Positions 5,494 to 7,970 of a DNA stretch of 7,970 nucleotides are shown here, in pieces; the first letter of the stretch is position 1, and every line of letters starts with the position of its first letter. Made by a program: the position numbers and the translations under genes. Below the pieces are notes generated by a model. It did not search any database, had not been told where the DNA came from, and saw only the letters and a list, made by a program, of their open reading frames with translations. The stretch is from Verrucomicrobiota bacterium. GTDB taxonomy: Bacteria; Verrucomicrobiota; Verrucomicrobiia; Limisphaerales; UBA1100. The stretch covers positions 1-7,970 of the forward strand of contig JAPKDK010000127.1 in the NCBI GenBank assembly GCA_028872645.1. Reading direction: 5' to 3'.

Positions 5494-7970
5494 ATTATTG
5501 GCAATCCTGCTCTTACCTGTCGTGGCTTGGGCGGATTTGAAAACGGGATTCGAAAAGGCCTCCGCCGGGGAGATCCGCGAAATCAAAACAACCGCCGGAA
5601 CCTGGACGGCTGCGGCCGGTCACGCGGAAGTGACGGCGAAGTATCAATACACCGGTAAACAATGCCTTCACATTTTCGGCGGTAAAGAGCGGCGGATTGA
5701 ATTCATGCCGCCGGCGGCCATCAAGTTGCCGGGGAAACTGGTGTTCCAGGCCGAACGCTGGACATCGCGCGCGCCGTTTACGTTTCGTGTGGAGGAACGC
5801 GTGAAGGACAAGTGGTTTGAGGTTTTTAATGGCGACCGCGCGGTGGCGGTGGGGCGCGCGTTCAAGAGTCGCGTGGTTATTCCGCTGGCGCGCAATCCCG
5901 AAAGGCTGCGCTTCACCTGCACCAGCCCGGAAGGTTCCGGCATTCTCATTGATGATGTGGCGCTGTTGTCCGCGAAGCCGCAGAAAATAGTGAGCGTCAC
6001 GGTCGAAGATGTTCAAGTGCCCGTGCTAATTGGGCTGAGCACGAATCCAATGTTGCGCGTGAAGGTGGAAACCACCGGCTCTCTAAATCCAATCTCTTTA
6101 ACTGAAGCTGCGGTGGCATTGAGCGGCAGCATCACGGAGAAGGATTTGGCCGGCGTGGAATGGCTTGCCTCCGGCAGCTCAGAAAATTTTGGTGCCGCCA
6201 AGCCATTCTGGGAATCGATCGCTGACAAAATGGGCGCGCACATTTTCAAAGGCAAACAATCGCTTCACGAGGGCGCGAATTATTTTTGGCTGTCGGTGAA
6301 GCTCTCCGAACGCGCCGACATCGATCGGACACTCAAAGCTTTGTGCGCGTACCTGAAGTTTTCCGATGGGAAAATTCACAAGCCGCAATCCGCCAGCGGC
6401 GCAGTGCATCGCCTCGGCGTGGCGGTTCGGCAAGGTGGACAGGGCGGGGTGAACACATGCCGCATTCCAGGCCTAGCCACCACGCCGAAGGGCACGTTGA
6501 TTGGCGTGTACGATTTGCGGTACCGTGGCGGCGGCGATTTGCCGGGCGACATCGACGTGGGAATGTCGCGCAGCACCGACGGCGGCCGTACGTGGGAACC
6601 GGCGCGCGCGATTATGGATATGGGCCGCGCCGCCAAATGGCGCTACGACGGCATCGGTGATCCGGCGGTTTTGGTGGATCGCAACACCGGCACGATTTGG
6701 GTGGCCGCCACTTGGAGCCACGGCAATCGTTCGTGGGTGGGTTCCGGGCCGGGTATGAAGCCGGAGGAAACGGGCCAGCTAATGCTCGTGCGTTCGGATG
6801 ACGACGGAGTGACGTGGTCCCTGCCTATTAATATAACCGAGCAAATCAAAAAGCCGGAGTGGTGCTTCATTTTGCAAGGCCCAGGGAAAGGCATCACGAT
6901 GGCCGATGGCACGATTGTTTTTGCCGCGCAATATCAGGATCCGCCGGCAAAGCGTCGGTTGCCACACTCGACGATTATTTTTTCTAAAGACCACGGCAAA
7001 ACTTGGCAAGTGGGCACGGGCGCGTTTGATGATACCACCGAGGCGCAAGTGGCGGAGATTGAGCCGGGCGTGCTGATGCTTAACTGCCGGTACAATCGCC
7101 AGAGCCGCCGCGTGGTGATGATCACGCGCGACATGGGCCGCACGTGGGCGACGCATCCCACGCATCTCGAGGCGCTCATCGAGCCGCGCGCGTGTATGGC
7201 CAGCCTCATCAGTATCGACGGCGAACGCACTGGTAAACCGGGGCTGCATCTTTTGTTTTCCAATCCCAACAGTCTCGCCGGTCGGAATCACATCACCATC
7301 AAGTCATCCAACGACCGCGGCCTCACGTGGCCCGCGGATTCGCAACTGCTCCTCGATGAATGGGGGAGCGCGGGCTACTCGTGCCTGTCGATTATCGACG
7401 ATAAAACCGTTGGAATTCTCTATGAAGGCAGCCGCGCGCATATGACTTTCCAGCGCGTGAAGGTGACGGACATCGTCACCGCCGCGCCAAAAAAACAATC
7501 GCGCAAAAAGCCCAACGTGCTGCTCATCGTCTCTGAAGACAACGGACCCGATCTGGGCTGCTACGGCGATTCGTACGCGCGCACGCCGCATCTCAATCAA
7601 CTCGCGCGCGAGGGCGTGCGCTTCGCAACTGCGTGGGTGCCGTACTCGGTTTGCAGCCCGTCGCGCGCGTGTTTTCTCACGGGGCGCTACCCGCATCGCA
7701 ACGGTCAGCTCGGACTCGCGACTCATAAATTTGCGATGTACGAAAAATGGCCAAACCTCTTTTCGCTGCTCAAGTCCGCCGGCTATCGCACGGCGTTGCT
7801 TGGTAAAATTCACGTGAACCCCACGAGCGCATTTCCGCTCGACCGCCATTGGAATCCGTCCTCGTCCATCAGCTTCGGCAAGCGCGACGTGCGCCGCATC
7901 GCGGCGGAGGCGGGCAAATTCATGCGCGCGGGCGACGCGCCTTTTGTGATGTCGGTCAATTATCCCGACG
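5486..7970 (+). CDS. Secreted exo-sialidase fused to an S1-family sulfatase (3' end beyond window)
   Basis: One uninterrupted frame of 828 codons that continues past the window. Residues 1-17 are a signal peptide (MTRLLAILLLPVVAWA). Residues about 18-165 are a beta-rich domain of unknown type. Residues about 170-310 resemble the domain that precedes BNR sialidases (PF14873; HEGANYFWLSV is typical). Residues about 312-660 are a six-bladed GH33-type sialidase. It has CRIPG (Arg326), the acidic stretch GGGDLPGDID (Asp351 the likely acid/base), catalytic pair Glu519 and Tyr631, triad arginines Arg535 and Arg600, Glu647, and Asp boxes at 363-370, 437-444, 500-507 and 608-615, with a weaker one (TRDMGRTW) between the last two. 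After a short basic linker (KKQSRKK) the sulfatase begins near residue 677. It has metal residues Glu684/Asp685, formylglycine motif CSPSR (Cys723), HRNG (His737) and LGKIH (Lys774, His776). These resemble heparan N-sulfatase (SGSH)-type enzymes. About 150 sulfatase residues are visible; some 300 more would be expected. Activation needs a formylglycine-generating enzyme, not seen here. The gene overlaps the transporter gene by 8 bases. Confidence 0.9.
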   Translation, partial: MTRLLAILLLPVVAWADLKTGFEKASAGEIREIKTTAGTWTAAAGHAEVTAKYQYTGKQCLHIFGGKERRIEFMPPAAIKLPGKLVFQAERWTSRAPFTFRVEERVKDKWFEVFNGDRAVAVGRAFKSRVVIPLARNPERLRFTCTSPEGSGILIDDVALLSAKPQKIVSVTVEDVQVPVLIGLSTNPMLRVKVETTGSLNPISLTEAAVALSGSITEKDLAGVEWLASGSSENFGAAKPFWESIADKMGAHIFKGKQSLHEGANYFWLSVKLSERADIDRTLKALCAYLKFSDGKIHKPQSASGAVHRLGVAVRQGGQGGVNTCRIPGLATTPKGTLIGVYDLRYRGGGDLPGDIDVGMSRSTDGGRTWEPARAIMDMGRAAKWRYDGIGDPAVLVDRNTGTIWVAATWSHGNRSWVGSGPGMKPEETGQLMLVRSDDDGVTWSLPINITEQIKKPEWCFILQGPGKGITMADGTIVFAAQYQDPPAKRRLPHSTIIFSKDHGKTWQVGTGAFDDTTEAQVAEIEPGVLMLNCRYNRQSRRVVMITRDMGRTWATHPTHLEALIEPRACMASLISIDGERTGKPGLHLLFSNPNSLAGRNHITIKSSNDRGLTWPADSQLLLDEWGSAGYSCLSIIDDKTVGILYEGSRAHMTFQRVKVTDIVTAAPKKQSRKKPNVLLIVSEDNGPDLGCYGDSYARTPHLNQLAREGVRFATAWVPYSVCSPSRACFLTGRYPHRNGQLGLATHKFAMYEKWPNLFSLLKSAGYRTALLGKIHVNPTSAFPLDRHWNPSSSISFGKRDVRRIAAEAGKFMRAGDAPFVMSVNYPD

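Noticed and set aside
7304..7849. Minus-strand open frame of 181 codons opposite the sialidase-sulfatase junction
   Set aside because: It has no family-like motif, and the plus-strand frame carries the sialidase Tyr/Glu end and the sulfatase CSPSR motif in the same place.

Overview
The window looks like bacterial chromosome of moderately high GC. Gene content suggests the Planctomycetota-Verrucomicrobiota group, most likely Verrucomicrobiota. The clues are a cysteine-type sulfatase with the SED-N opening common there, a permuted kelch mutarotase fused to a sodium symporter, a BNR sialidase with its associated N-terminal domain, and a Tat-exported LysM amidase. This placement is inference, because no rRNA or other phylogenetic marker is present.

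The left part (about 1-2041) holds ordinary unlinked genes. A small circularly permuted YpsA/SLOG-family protein (77-547) is followed on the same strand by a LysM plus amidase_2 cell-wall hydrolase with a Tat signal (615-1331). Converging on it, with stop codons overlapping inside a small palindrome, is a minus-strand protein of three TerB-like helical repeats (1328-2041). The 138-base divergent gap (2042-2179) carries a perfect 10-bp palindrome, TGTTATAACA, just before the next gene.

The right part (2180-7970) is a tightly packed plus-strand operon that reads as a sialoglycan utilisation locus. A GntR/FCD regulator (2180-2866) is followed after 2 bases by an 874-residue fusion of a periplasmic kelch sialic-acid mutarotase to a 13-helix sodium:solute symporter (2869-5493). 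This overlaps by 8 bases a secreted fusion of an exo-sialidase to an S1-family sulfatase (5486 to beyond the window end). No stop codon, and no likely separate start, lies between the sialidase and sulfatase parts.

The proposed working model is as follows. The secreted sialidase/sulfatase releases sialic acid, and perhaps desulfates the same or a neighbouring sugar, outside the cytoplasm. The kelch domain equilibrates the anomers in the periplasm and passes the sugar to its own fused symporter. The GntR/FCD protein senses the sugar or a catabolite. The catabolic enzymes (lyase, epimerase, kinase) are not in this window and would be expected downstream or elsewhere. The two fusions in a row, and above all the sialidase-sulfatase fusion, are the most notable content.
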